DNA from: JBOGEN01 sp050743265
GTDB taxonomy: Bacteria; Actinomycetota; Actinomycetes; JBOGEN01
Length of the DNA: 33,924 bases
Direction: 5' to 3'
NCBI GenBank assembly: GCA_050743265.1
Contig: JBOGEN010000103.1
Coordinates: forward strand, 1-33,924
Shown: in pieces, positions 1 to 8,223 of the stretch
Layout: each line of letters starts with the position of its first letter
Numbering within the stretch: position 1 is the stretch's first letter
The notes under the pieces: generated by a model
What the model saw: the letters and a program-made list of their open reading frames with translations, nothing else
The model's database searches: none
What the model was told of the DNA's origin: nothing
Made by a program: the position numbers and the translations under genes

Positions 1-242
1 GGGGCGGGCTCCGGGATGCCGCCGGGCGCGTGCACCCGGACGTCCGCGCCGGCCTCGCGCAGCACGCGGTGTACGGGGTCGGCGAGCCGGCCCCTGGGTG
101 CCGAGCCGAGCAGGGCGGGACCGTCCAGCATGGGCTGGCCCGGGGCGTATCGGCGCAGCGTCACCGGACGGGGGAGGCCGAGTCGTCGTGCCACCGCCCC
201 ACCCCACGGGTGGCCGACGAGCTCGCGGTAGCGGTCGGTCAT
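1..242 (-). CDS. FabG4-like 3-oxoacyl-ACP reductase, N-terminal fragment
   Basis: Only the first 80 or so residues lie in the window; the gene runs off the left edge. The visible start (MTDRYRELVGHPWGG, then LGLPRPVTLRRY) resembles the N-terminal extension of the high-molecular-weight FabG4 type of ketoacyl reductase, which precedes the Rossmann domain and is absent from ordinary FabG. From family knowledge this enzyme reduces 3-oxoacyl thioesters with a nicotinamide cofactor. It starts 49 nt downstream of the thiolase stop on the same strand, the same order as the mycobacterial fadA2/fabG4 neighbourhood as I remember it. The Rossmann and catalytic residues are outside the window, so identification rests on the N-terminus and on context. 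Confidence 0.7.
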   Translation of the reverse strand, partial: MTDRYRELVGHPWGGAVARRLGLPRPVTLRRYAPGQPMLDGPALLGSAPRGRLADPVHRVLREAGADVRVHAPGGIPEPA

Positions 243-291
243 GCGGCGCAGACTCCTTCGCCGGTGGTCGTCCCTGTGGTGCGGAGCCCGG

Positions 292-1575
292 TCAGCGTCT
301 CTCGACGATTGCGGCCACGCCCTGGCCGCCGGCCGCGCAGATCGAGATGAGCGCGCGGCCCGGCCCCTTCTCGGCGAGCAGCGACGCGGCCGTGGCGACG
401 ATGCGTCCCCCGGTGGCGGCGAACGGGTGGCCCGTGGCGAGCGAGGACCCGGTGACGTTGAGCCGGTCACGGTCCACCGTGCCCAGGGGCTCGTCCAGGC
501 CGAGCCGCTCCTTGCAGAAGGTCGCGTCCTCCCACGCTGCCAGTGTCGTGAGCACCTGGGACGCGAACGCCTCGTGGATCTCGACGACGTCGAAGTCGGC
601 CAGCGTGAGCCCGTTGCGGGCGAGCATCCGGGGCACCGCGTACGCGGGGGCCATGAGCAGGCCCTCACCGCCGTGCACGTAGTCGACGGCGGCCGTCTCG
701 GCGTCGACGAGGTGCGCGAGCACGGGCAGCGACCGGGCCTTCGCCCATGCGTCGGTGGCGAGCAGCACCGTGGACGCCCCGTCCGAGAGCGCGGAGGAGT
801 TGCCCGCCGTCATCGTCGCCGTCGCGCCGGTGCCGAAGACCGTGGGCAGCCCGGCGAGCCGCTCGACGGACGTGTCCGGGCGCAGGTTCGCGTCCCGGGT
901 CAGGCCCGCGTAGCCGGTGACGAGGTCGTCGAAGAACCCCCGCTCGTACGCCGCGGCGAGCCGGTGGTGGCTGTCTGCGGCCAGCTCGTCCTGGGCCTCG
1001 CGGGTGACGCCCCACTCGTGCGCGGTGAGCGCGGCGTGCTCGCCCATCGACATGCCGGTCCGCGGCTCCGCGTTGCGCGGCACCTCCGGCACGACCTGGC
1101 CGGGCCGGACGCGTCCGAGCAGCCTCACCCGGTCGGCCGGCGTCTTCGCCCGTCGCAGGTCGAGCAGCAGCCGCCGCAGGTCGTCGTGCAGGGCGAGCGG
1201 GGCGTCGCTGGCCGAGTCGACGCCGCCGGCGACGCCCGCGTCGACCTGGCCGAGCGCGATCTTGTTCGCGAGCAGGATCGCGGCTTCGAGTCCGGTGCCG
1301 CACGCCTGCTGCACGTCGTACGCCGGCGTGCTCGGGTCGAGCCGGCTGCCCAGCACGCACTCGCGAGTGAGGTTGTAGTCACGGCTGTGCTTGAGCACGG
1401 CCCCGGCGACCACCTCGCCGAGCCGCTCGTCCTGCAGCGAGAACCGGGCGACGAGCCCGTCGAGCGCCGCGGTGAGCATGTCCTGGTTTCCCGCGTCGGC
1501 GTACGGGCCGTTCGCCCGCGCGAACGGGATGCGGTTGCCGCCGACGATCGCGGCGGGTCGGACGTCGGAGATCAT
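292..1575 (-). CDS. Acetyl-CoA acetyltransferase (thiolase, FadA/FadI-like)
   Basis: A 427-residue thiolase. The nucleophilic cysteine is C92 in QQACGTGLEAA. The C-terminal half holds VVEIHEAFASQ, SLATGHPFAATGG (the His of the GHP motif) and the second cysteine in CAAGGQG, so the catalytic set is complete. Thiolases cleave or form 3-ketoacyl-CoA with CoA. The GHPFAATG form is that of the FadI/FadA2 branch rather than of PhaA-type biosynthetic thiolases. The ATG is preceded by GGAG and overlaps the monooxygenase stop (ATGA at 1572-1575), which implies translational coupling. The FabG4-like reductase follows. A role in beta-oxidation of a product of the monooxygenase is inferred from the neighbours. 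Confidence 0.92.
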   Translation of the reverse strand: MISDVRPAAIVGGNRIPFARANGPYADAGNQDMLTAALDGLVARFSLQDERLGEVVAGAVLKHSRDYNLTRECVLGSRLDPSTPAYDVQQACGTGLEAAILLANKIALGQVDAGVAGGVDSASDAPLALHDDLRRLLLDLRRAKTPADRVRLLGRVRPGQVVPEVPRNAEPRTGMSMGEHAALTAHEWGVTREAQDELAADSHHRLAAAYERGFFDDLVTGYAGLTRDANLRPDTSVERLAGLPTVFGTGATATMTAGNSSALSDGASTVLLATDAWAKARSLPVLAHLVDAETAAVDYVHGGEGLLMAPAYAVPRMLARNGLTLADFDVVEIHEAFASQVLTTLAAWEDATFCKERLGLDEPLGTVDRDRLNVTGSSLATGHPFAATGGRIVATAASLLAEKGPGRALISICAAGGQGVAAIVERR

Positions 1576-3179
1576 GCAGGGAACTCCTCGGGGACGACGA
1601 CGGTCTGCGCACCCTCGGCGTGCGGACGGGGATCGTGCCGTGACTCCCCATCGTGCCCCGCCTCGGCGGGCCCATGCACGGCCGGTACGCCCGGCCCGGG
1701 CACGGGCCGGGCAGCCGTCCGGGTCGCGCAGTAGGAGGCGAGGTCGAATCGCCGCGTACGGCCTGCGAACCGCCAGGTGGAGCCGGGCCAGATCGTCGTG
1801 TTCCGGCCGCTGGCGTCCAGGTACCAGGACGCGCAGCCCCCCTGGAGCCACACCGTGGGCTGCATCGCCTGCTGCAGGGCGGCGTTGTAGGACGCCTGCA
1901 CCTCGGGTCGTACGTCGACGGTGGCCAGGCCGTCCGCGTCCATCCGGCGCAGCGCGTCTTCGACGTAGGCGACCTGGGCCTCGATCATGAGGATCATCGA
2001 GCTGTGCCCGAGGCCGGTGTTCGGCCCGATGAGCATGAACATGTTGGGGAACCCGGCGACCGTCGAGCCGAGGTACGCCTCGGGGCTGCCCTGCCAGACG
2101 TCGTCGAGCAGCAGCCCGTCCCGGCCGCGTACGCGGGCACCGATCGGCATGTCGGTGACGTGGAACCCGGTGCCGAACACGATCGTGTCGACCTCGCGCT
2201 CCGTGCCGTCCGCTGCGACCACCGAGTGCGGCCGGACCTCCCGGACACCGGAGGAGACGACCTCCACGTCCGGACGCATCAGCGTGGGGTACCAGTCGTT
2301 GGACAGCAGCAGGCGCTTGCAGCCGAGCGCGTACTCGGGCCGCAGCCGGGCACGCAGCGCGGGGTCGGGCACCTGCCGCCGCAGGTGCGCCCGGGCGATC
2401 CGCTCGACCGGCCGCATCAGGGCCCGCCGTCCGGTGAACCCGGGCACCGTCGACTCCCTGAGCAAGTAGATCGCCGTGCGGGCGAGCCTCTGCGCGGCGG
2501 GGACGCGCCGGAAGAGCCCCCGCTCGAGCGCGCTGATGGCCCGGTCGCGGCGGGGGATCACCCACGGGGGGGTGCGCTGGAAGACGTGCAGCGACGCGGT
2601 GCGTGGGGCGATCTCCGGGACGAACTGGATCGCGGACGCCCCGGTGCCCACCACGGCGACCCGTCGCCCGGCGAGGTCGTGGTCGTGGCGCCAGGCGGCG
2701 GAGTGGAACACGGTGCCCGTGAACCGCTCCAGCCCGGGCAGCGGCGGGATCGACGGTTCGCTCAGCGCCCCGACGGCCGGCACGAGCACCCGTGCGGTGA
2801 GCTCGCCCTGCGACGTCTGCAGACGCCACCGCTGCGCCTGCTCGTCCCAGGCCGCCTCGAGCAGCTCGCAGCCGACGCGGACGTGCGGAGTGACGCCGTA
2901 GCGGTCGGCACAGCCGCGCAGGTAGTCCCAGATCTCGCCGGACGGGGAGAAGCTGCGCGTCCAGTCCGGGTTGGGGGCGAACGAGTACGAGTACAGGTGG
3001 GAGGGGACGTCGCAGGCGGCACCCGGGTAGTGGTTGTCGCGCCACGTCCCGCCCAGGTCGTCGGCGCGCTCGAGGACGAGCAGGTCGTCCGTGCTCGTGT
3101 ACCCGGCCGCCCGCAGCCTGATGGCGAGCCCGACGCCGGCGAAGCCGCTGCCGACGACGACGACTGTGTGGTCGGACAT
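1572..3179 (-). CDS. Flavin-containing / Baeyer-Villiger-type monooxygenase
   Basis: 535 residues. An FAD-binding Rossmann motif lies at the N-terminus (VVVGSGFAGVG, residues 7-17), the Baeyer-Villiger fingerprint FxGxxxHxxxW is seen as FTGTVFHSAAW at residues 153-163, and the NADPH-binding GTGASA is at 178-183. The residue after the fingerprint Trp is Arg where Pro or Asp is usual. Such enzymes insert oxygen into ketones or oxidise heteroatoms using FAD and NADPH; EthA, MymA and 4-hydroxyacetophenone monooxygenase are relatives. The last 55 or so residues are Pro/Ala/Gly-rich and look like a disordered tail. It is first in a leftward operon with the overlapping thiolase, and divergent from the dehydrogenase-hydrolase fusion. 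The substrate is unknown. Confidence 0.88.
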   Translation of the reverse strand: MSDHTVVVVGSGFAGVGLAIRLRAAGYTSTDDLLVLERADDLGGTWRDNHYPGAACDVPSHLYSYSFAPNPDWTRSFSPSGEIWDYLRGCADRYGVTPHVRVGCELLEAAWDEQAQRWRLQTSQGELTARVLVPAVGALSEPSIPPLPGLERFTGTVFHSAAWRHDHDLAGRRVAVVGTGASAIQFVPEIAPRTASLHVFQRTPPWVIPRRDRAISALERGLFRRVPAAQRLARTAIYLLRESTVPGFTGRRALMRPVERIARAHLRRQVPDPALRARLRPEYALGCKRLLLSNDWYPTLMRPDVEVVSSGVREVRPHSVVAADGTEREVDTIVFGTGFHVTDMPIGARVRGRDGLLLDDVWQGSPEAYLGSTVAGFPNMFMLIGPNTGLGHSSMILMIEAQVAYVEDALRRMDADGLATVDVRPEVQASYNAALQQAMQPTVWLQGGCASWYLDASGRNTTIWPGSTWRFAGRTRRFDLASYCATRTAARPVPGPGVPAVHGPAEAGHDGESRHDPRPHAEGAQTVVVPEEFPA

Positions 3180-3183
3180 GCTG

Positions 3184-3216
3184 TTGACTTTTCTTCAATA
3201 CCGCCCCTAATGTCAA
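3184..3216 (+). promoter_or_regulatory. Divergent promoter with inverted TTGAC half-sites
   Basis: On the plus strand TTGACT (3184-3189), an 18-bp spacer and TAATGT (3208-3213) form a good housekeeping-type promoter about 40 nt before the fusion gene. On the minus strand TTGACA (3211-3216) could be the -35 element for the monooxygenase operon, but no good -10 follows. TTGAC (3184-3188) and GTCAA (3212-3216) are inverted copies, so a dimeric regulator could control both directions. Inference from sequence only. Confidence 0.45.
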
Positions 3217-3252
3217 GCCTCGTCCGATTTCCGAGACGCCCAGAGAGCACGC

Positions 3253-5034
3253 ATGCGCATCACGGCCGCCCCTCGCGCACCCCTGCGCGCCGACGGGCTC
3301 CGCGTCCTCGTCACCGGGAGTCGCGGCGGCATCGGCGGTGCCGCCCGTGAGCTGCTCGAGGCCCGCGGCGCCCAGGTCCTCGGGCTCGACCTGGCACCCG
3401 ACCGTGACGGCGACGTCGTCGCGGACGTGCGGGACGCCGCTGCCGTCGAGAAGGCGGTCGCCTCCGCCGTGGACCGGCTCGGCGGGCTGGACGTGCTCGT
3501 GAACTGCGCCGGGATCGGCGACCCCGTCGACGCGGGGGCGATGCCCGACGAGACCGTCGCCCGCATCCTCGACGTCAACCTGCTCGGCACCTGGCGCGTG
3601 ACCAGCGCCGCGCTGCCCGCGCTGCTGGACGCGGGGGGCCGGGTGATCTGCCTCGCCTCCGGGCTGGCGTACGCGAACCTTCCGTTCGCCTCCGCGTACG
3701 CGGTGAGCAAGCGCGGCGTGGTCGCGTACGCCGATGCGCTGCGCCTCGAGTACGGCAGCCGCATCAGCGTCACCACGCTCTACCCCGGCTACATCCACAC
3801 CGGCATCCACGCCTCGTCCGAGGCGGCCGGGCTTCGGCTGGGCGACGTCGTCCCGCCCGAGTCGCTCGCCGACGCCGCGAAGGGCGTGCTGCACGCCGCC
3901 GCGGGCCGGCCCCGCCGCGACGCCGCGCTCACCCGGGTCGGCGCGCTCGGGCTCGCCGCGTCCCGCCACCTGCCCCGGGCGGTCGACCGTGTCGTCCGGG
4001 GCCGCGTCCACGACCTGGCCCGCCACCACCTGCTGGGCTCCGCGCCGTACGCGGCGGGGCTACGGGACCGCCTGGTCGGGCCGGACCAGCCCGAGCCCGC
4101 CTCCCGCACAGGCCTCGCGGATCTCGCCGGTCTCGCTGGTCTCCCCGGGGAGGCCACGGAGCACACCGTCGCCGCTGCGGACGGCCTCCCGCTGCACGTC
4201 GAGGAGTACGGCCCGGCGGACGCCCCGGTCACGGTGGTGCTCGTGCACGGCTGGCAGATGTCGGCCCGGTGCTGGCACCGGCAGGTGCCCGGGCTTGTGG
4301 CCGACGGGTTCCGCGTCCTCGCCTACGACCACCGCGGGCACGGACGCTCCTCTGCGACCGAGCCCGCCTCCGCGACGATCGACCAGCTCGCCGACGACCT
4401 CGCCGCGGTGCTCGAGGCGCGCGTGCCCACCGGGCCGCTCGTGCTCGCCGGGCACTCGATGGGCGGGATGACGCTCATGGCCCTGGCCGAGCGCCACCCG
4501 AGGCTGCTCGCCGAGCGGGTGGCCGGTCTGGCGCTCGTGAGCACGTCACCGGCGCGGCTGGACGAGTCGACGTTCGGGCTGCCGCAGCCGTTCCCGGCGC
4601 TGGTGCACCGCACGATGCCCCTCGTGCTCCAGCGCGAGCAGCACGCGGCGCGGCGCGGCCACCGCTTCCTGCCGCCGGCCGCCCGTCGCGGGATGGTCCG
4701 GCTGTCGGCGTTCGGGCGACACCCCCGCCCGGACGACGTGGCGCTCGTGACCGACCTCGTGATGTCCACCTCACCGGACGCGGCCGCCTACTTCCACCGC
4801 GAGCTGGGCGTGCACGACCGGGACCATGCGCTGGCGTCGATGCGGGGGGTGCGCACCGTGCTCATGACCGGCACCAGGGACGGCCTGTGCCCGACCGCCC
4901 ACACCCGGGCGATGGCCGAGGCCCTGCCCGAGGCGAGCCTGCACGTCTACCGGGACGCCGGGCACATGCTCATGCTCGAGCGTGCCGGCGACGTGACACG
5001 GGTGCTGCGCGCGCTGGCCGCGTCGTGCGCCTGA
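3253..5034 (+). CDS. Fused short-chain dehydrogenase and alpha/beta hydrolase
   Basis: 593 residues with two enzymes. The SDR domain (about 14-275) has the cofactor motif TGSRGGIG (21-28), NCAG (84-87), Ser136 and the YxxxK pair Tyr149/Lys153. A low-complexity linker (about 276-305) leads to the alpha/beta hydrolase (about 306-593), with HGW after the third strand (332-334), nucleophile Ser402 in GHSMGG, Asp543 and His571 in DAGHM, so both active sites look intact. Mycobacterial EphD joins the same two families in the opposite order, hydrolase first. It is divergent from the monooxygenase operon. I infer sequential oxidation or reduction and ester or epoxide hydrolysis of one lipid-like substrate. 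The ribosome site before the ATG is weak. Confidence 0.88.
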   Translation: MRITAAPRAPLRADGLRVLVTGSRGGIGGAARELLEARGAQVLGLDLAPDRDGDVVADVRDAAAVEKAVASAVDRLGGLDVLVNCAGIGDPVDAGAMPDETVARILDVNLLGTWRVTSAALPALLDAGGRVICLASGLAYANLPFASAYAVSKRGVVAYADALRLEYGSRISVTTLYPGYIHTGIHASSEAAGLRLGDVVPPESLADAAKGVLHAAAGRPRRDAALTRVGALGLAASRHLPRAVDRVVRGRVHDLARHHLLGSAPYAAGLRDRLVGPDQPEPASRTGLADLAGLAGLPGEATEHTVAAADGLPLHVEEYGPADAPVTVVLVHGWQMSARCWHRQVPGLVADGFRVLAYDHRGHGRSSATEPASATIDQLADDLAAVLEARVPTGPLVLAGHSMGGMTLMALAERHPRLLAERVAGLALVSTSPARLDESTFGLPQPFPALVHRTMPLVLQREQHAARRGHRFLPPAARRGMVRLSAFGRHPRPDDVALVTDLVMSTSPDAAAYFHRELGVHDRDHALASMRGVRTVLMTGTRDGLCPTAHTRAMAEALPEASLHVYRDAGHMLMLERAGDVTRVLRALAASCA

Positions 5035-5060
5035 CGTCCGGCTGACGTCCGGCTGACGTT
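5031..5060 (+). repeat. Short tandem repeat at the fusion gene stop
   Basis: The 11-bp unit CTGACGTCCGG occurs nearly three times in tandem (CTGACGTTCGC in the last copy), beginning at the stop codon of the fusion gene. Each copy carries an in-frame or shifted TGA. No function is evident. Confidence 0.5.
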
Positions 5061-5075
5061 CGCCGCGCAGTCCGC

Positions 5076-6524
5076 TCAGGCTCCCGGAGGGATGTTGCGG
5101 TTCACGCGGAACAGGTTGCCCGGGTCGTAGCGACGCTTGACCTCCGCGAGCCGGTCGAGGTTGGCCCCGTACGTCGCCCGCACGCGGTCCGCGCCCTCGT
5201 CCGCGGTCTGGAAGTTGATGTACGTCCGGCCGGTGGTGTGCGGGCGGACCCGCTCGTCCGCGGTCCGCACCCACTGTCGGTAGGCGTCCCCTTCCGGGTC
5301 GTCCGGCGCCCACATCGCGTTCGTACCCATGACGTACCGGGCGTCCCTGTTGCCCACCGCCCCGTCGTCGTCGTCGTGGTCGTTGAGCGCACCCGCGAGG
5401 TGCAGCACGCCCACCTCCCCGTCCGGGACGGGGCAGTCGGCAAACGAGTCCCGCATGGCTGCCATGAGGTCGTCGCTCATCTCGGTGAGGAACTGGGTCC
5501 GCCAGTGGTAGTGGGCCCCCTTCGGCTCCGTCTCGTCCAGGTACGACTGCAGCTCGGTGTAGGGCATCTCGCCGAGCAGGTCCACCGCCGGGTCGCCCAG
5601 CGCCCGGATCGGGGCGAGCACCGCGTCCACGCGGCCGAGGTCGCCGGTGTAGCAGACCGACATCGCGCAGATGCGCGCGCCGTGGTACTCCTCAGGGACG
5701 AACGGCGCCGGCGGGGCACGGAGGAGCAGGACCCACACGGCGAGCTCCCGGGGCGCCTCGGCGGTGAACGTCCGGTACGCGCGGAGGATCTCGTCCACCC
5801 GCTCGAACGGCCAGGCGATGAGCCCGCCGTACACGGTCGGCCCCACCTCGTGCAGCCGGAACGTGAACCGTGTCACCAGGCCGAAGTTGCCCCCGCCGCC
5901 ACGGAGCGCCCAGAACAGGTCCGCGTTCTCCACCCGGTTGGCGGTCCGGATCTCGCCGTCCGCGGTGACGATCTCGACCTCGGCCAGGTTGTCCACCGTC
6001 CAGCCGAACCGGCGGGCGAGGTAGCCCAGCCCGCCACCGAGCGTGAGGCCGGCGACGCCCACCTCCGAGACGAAGCCGAGCACCGTGGCCAGCCCGTGCT
6101 CCTGCGTCGCCCGGTCGAGGTCCTGCAGCGTGCACCCGGGCCCGACGTCCGCGAGTTTGGCGTCCGGGTCGACGCGGATGTCGCGCATCTGCGACATGTC
6201 GAGTGTGAGGCAGCCCTCGGCCATCGACGTCCCCGCGATGTTGTGCCCGCCGCCCTTGATGCTGAGCAGCGCGCGGTGCTCCCGCGCGAACCGCACCGCC
6301 GTCGCGACGTCCTGTGCCGAGGCCGGCTGGACGACGAGCCCGGGGGTGCTGGCCACCATCGCGTTCCACACGAGCAGTGCGTCCGCCCAGCCCTCGTCGC
6401 CGGCCTGCACGAGGCGTCCGGACAGCCGGGACGCCAGGTCGTCCAGGTGCTGCTGGGTCAGCGAGACGCGTCCGCCGTCGAGCCCGGTCAGGCCGAGGAC
6501 GCTGGCCTCCTTGGTGGTTGCCAT
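5076..6524 (-). CDS. FAD-linked oxidoreductase, berberine-bridge (PCMH-type) family
   Basis: 482 residues. The FAD-binding PCMH domain (about 60-235) contains IKGGGHNIAGTS, in which His94 is the expected site of covalent FAD attachment, and LTLGGGLGYLARRFG. The C-terminal berberine-bridge segment ends in NYDP-like RRYDPGNLFRVNRNI. Bicovalent members carry a Cys in a GxCPxVG motif before the glycine loop; here the segment reads VSEVGVAGLTLGGG without Cys, so I predict a single flavin link. These enzymes oxidise sugars, alcohols or alkaloid-like molecules and pass electrons to O2. The start (MATTKEAS) was chosen for its GGGAG ribosome site; no signal peptide is seen. It stands alone, downstream of the TetR gene. 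Confidence 0.88.
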   Translation of the reverse strand: MATTKEASVLGLTGLDGGRVSLTQQHLDDLASRLSGRLVQAGDEGWADALLVWNAMVASTPGLVVQPASAQDVATAVRFAREHRALLSIKGGGHNIAGTSMAEGCLTLDMSQMRDIRVDPDAKLADVGPGCTLQDLDRATQEHGLATVLGFVSEVGVAGLTLGGGLGYLARRFGWTVDNLAEVEIVTADGEIRTANRVENADLFWALRGGGGNFGLVTRFTFRLHEVGPTVYGGLIAWPFERVDEILRAYRTFTAEAPRELAVWVLLLRAPPAPFVPEEYHGARICAMSVCYTGDLGRVDAVLAPIRALGDPAVDLLGEMPYTELQSYLDETEPKGAHYHWRTQFLTEMSDDLMAAMRDSFADCPVPDGEVGVLHLAGALNDHDDDDGAVGNRDARYVMGTNAMWAPDDPEGDAYRQWVRTADERVRPHTTGRTYINFQTADEGADRVRATYGANLDRLAEVKRRYDPGNLFRVNRNIPPGA

Positions 6525-6680
6525 GCCGCCTGCTCCCTCCCGTCGTCCCCTCGGGCCGGTCCGTCGGCACACCAGGGCGGGGACCGACGTCCGGAACGGT
6601 AGGGAGCGCGGAGTGGCGCCGCATCGGCCGAACTACCCGACCTCGCGGCGCCCGCGTGGGTATTCCTGACCACGCCCGGC

Positions 6681-7268
6681 TCAGCCGCGGACCGCCTCCA
6701 GGGTCCGGCCGAGCGCGTCCGTCAGGAGGTCGCGCAGACGCGCCTGCGGCGGCTGCTGGTCGCGGGCGAGCCACTCCAGCGTCGCCGCCTCGACGAAACC
6801 GACCCAGCCGCGGACGACGACCGCCTGTTCGGCGTCGTCGCCCGTCGGCTCGAGGCCGGCGAGCACCCGCTCCGTGACCTTCGCCCGGTAGTCCTCGACG
6901 ACCCCGAGCAGCTCCTCGTCCGCGCCGAGCCCGCCGCGGAGCAGCGTCCGGTACCCGACCGCGTGGGCCGCGACCCAGCTCAGGTACGCGTCCAGGGTGG
7001 CCCGCAGGGCCTCGTCGGCGGGCCGGGACGGGTCGGGCTCGGTGGCAGCCGCGAGCTGGTCCGCCGCGAGCCGGACGACGGCCACGAACAGGTCCCGCTT
7101 GCCCGGGAAGTAGTGGTAGAGCAGGCCCTTGCTGACCCCGGCGGCCTGCGCGATCTCGTCGATCGAGAGCGTGGCGTACGACTGGGTCGAGAACAGGTGC
7201 AGCGCCACCTCGAGGAGGTGACGGCGGCGCTCGTCGACGGTGAAGCGTCGTCGTCCGGCGGGGGGCAC
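6681..7268 (-). CDS. TetR-family transcriptional repressor
   Basis: 195 residues from the GTG start. The N-terminal helix-turn-helix spans roughly residues 15-60, with the typical TLSIDEIAQAAGVSKGLLYHYF pattern (positions 34-54), followed by an all-helical ligand domain. TetR proteins bind a palindrome as dimers and release it on binding a small molecule. The gene sits 47 bp downstream of the alpha/beta hydrolase on the same strand, so the two probably form one transcript and the hydrolase promoter is its likeliest target. No ATG fits the family length. The GTG at 7268 gives a normal TetR N-terminus but has no clear ribosome site, so the start is tentative. Confidence 0.88.
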   Translation of the reverse strand: MPPAGRRRFTVDERRRHLLEVALHLFSTQSYATLSIDEIAQAAGVSKGLLYHYFPGKRDLFVAVVRLAADQLAAATEPDPSRPADEALRATLDAYLSWVAAHAVGYRTLLRGGLGADEELLGVVEDYRAKVTERVLAGLEPTGDDAEQAVVVRGWVGFVEAATLEWLARDQQPPQARLRDLLTDALGRTLEAVRG

Positions 7269-7315
7269 GCTCGGATCGTAACCGCCGGTACGGGGTGGGC
7301 CGTGGGCTCGTGCGC

Positions 7316-8140
7316 CTACGTGGCGAGGAACCCCTCCACGGTCGTGGCCAGGGACACCGGCGTCTCGAACATCGGGTAGTGCCCGGCGTTGGGCATCACC
7401 TCGAGCGTGGCGTGCGGGTACCACCGCATCCACGTCTCCTCCATCACCGGGGCGCCGAGGGCGGGGTCGTGCTCGCCCGCGACGACGAGGACGGGCACCG
7501 GGGAGCCCTTGACCTCGGCGGCGAAGTCGGTGTTCGCCCACGCCTCGAGGTACGCGGCGAAGGCCGTGCGGTCGGCGACGTCCAGCGAGTGCCGGACCAC
7601 CTGGTTCACCCAGACCGGGCTCAGCCGTCCGCCGGTAGTCATCGCGACGATCATGCGCCGCTTCTCGACGTCGTCCGCCGCGCCGGAGAACAGCGCCCAG
7701 CCGCGCTCGTCGAACGGCACGCCGGACGCGGGCACGGCGCCGACCCCCACGAGCTTGCGCACGCGTCCCGGCGCGGTCACCAGCACACGCTGCACCGCCA
7801 TGCCCCCCATCGAGTGGCCCACGAGGGAGAAGCGGTCCCAGCCGAGGGAGTCCGCGAGGGCGACGGTGTCCTCGGCGATCTCGGACATGGTGTACTCGCC
7901 CGGCTCGCCGCGCCGGGTGCCGTACCCGCGGTAGTCGGGGAAGGCGTAGCTGAACCGCTCCCGGTCGAGCACCTCGGGGAGCCAGCCCCAGCCGGCCGAG
8001 GAGCCGAACCACCCGTGCAGGCAGATCACCTTGTGGTCGCCGGTCCCGACGACGGGGGTGCTCGGGGCCCCGCCGGTTCCGTCTGCCAAGGGGACACCTC
8101 CGCGGGCCGGACGGATGTGGCCGGCAGGGAGCACAGGCAT
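7316..8140 (-). CDS. Alpha/beta hydrolase
   Basis: 274 residues of alpha/beta-hydrolase fold. The oxyanion motif is LHGWFGS (41-47), the nucleophile Ser110 lies in VGHSMGG, the acid is Asp225 in GEHDPA and the base His254 in NAGHYPM, all correctly spaced. No signal peptide is seen, so it acts in the cytoplasm on an unknown ester, lactone or similar bond. The ATG follows GGGGAG at a proper distance. A minus-strand promoter candidate lies 25 nt upstream, and the TetR gene follows 47 bp downstream, so induction by a substrate through that repressor is a reasonable inference. Confidence 0.9.
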   Translation of the reverse strand: MPVLPAGHIRPARGGVPLADGTGGAPSTPVVGTGDHKVICLHGWFGSSAGWGWLPEVLDRERFSYAFPDYRGYGTRRGEPGEYTMSEIAEDTVALADSLGWDRFSLVGHSMGGMAVQRVLVTAPGRVRKLVGVGAVPASGVPFDERGWALFSGAADDVEKRRMIVAMTTGGRLSPVWVNQVVRHSLDVADRTAFAAYLEAWANTDFAAEVKGSPVPVLVVAGEHDPALGAPVMEETWMRWYPHATLEVMPNAGHYPMFETPVSLATTVEGFLAT

Positions 8141-8165
8141 CCCGGCTCCCCGCCGTGTACGTGAC

Positions 8166-8193
8166 GTTATCGACCGCGATGACCGGTCCACAA
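8166..8193 (-). promoter_or_regulatory. Promoter for the hydrolase-TetR operon with possible operator
   Basis: On the minus strand TTGTGG (8193-8188), 16 bp and GATAAC (8171-8166) resemble a housekeeping promoter ending about 25 nt before the hydrolase ATG. Inside the spacer GACCG and CGGTC are inverted around 7 bp (8172-8188), a plausible site for the TetR encoded in the same operon. Not tested. Confidence 0.35.
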
Positions 8194-8223
8194 CGTGGCC
8201 GCGGGCTGAGGCAGGCTGGACGC

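Noticed and set aside
241..1734. 497-codon plus-strand frame
   Set aside because: Antisense shadow of the thiolase gene; composition is Arg/Val/Gly-rich with no recognisable family.
1653..3350. 565-codon plus-strand frame
   Set aside because: Antisense to the monooxygenase, which has complete flavin and fingerprint motifs.
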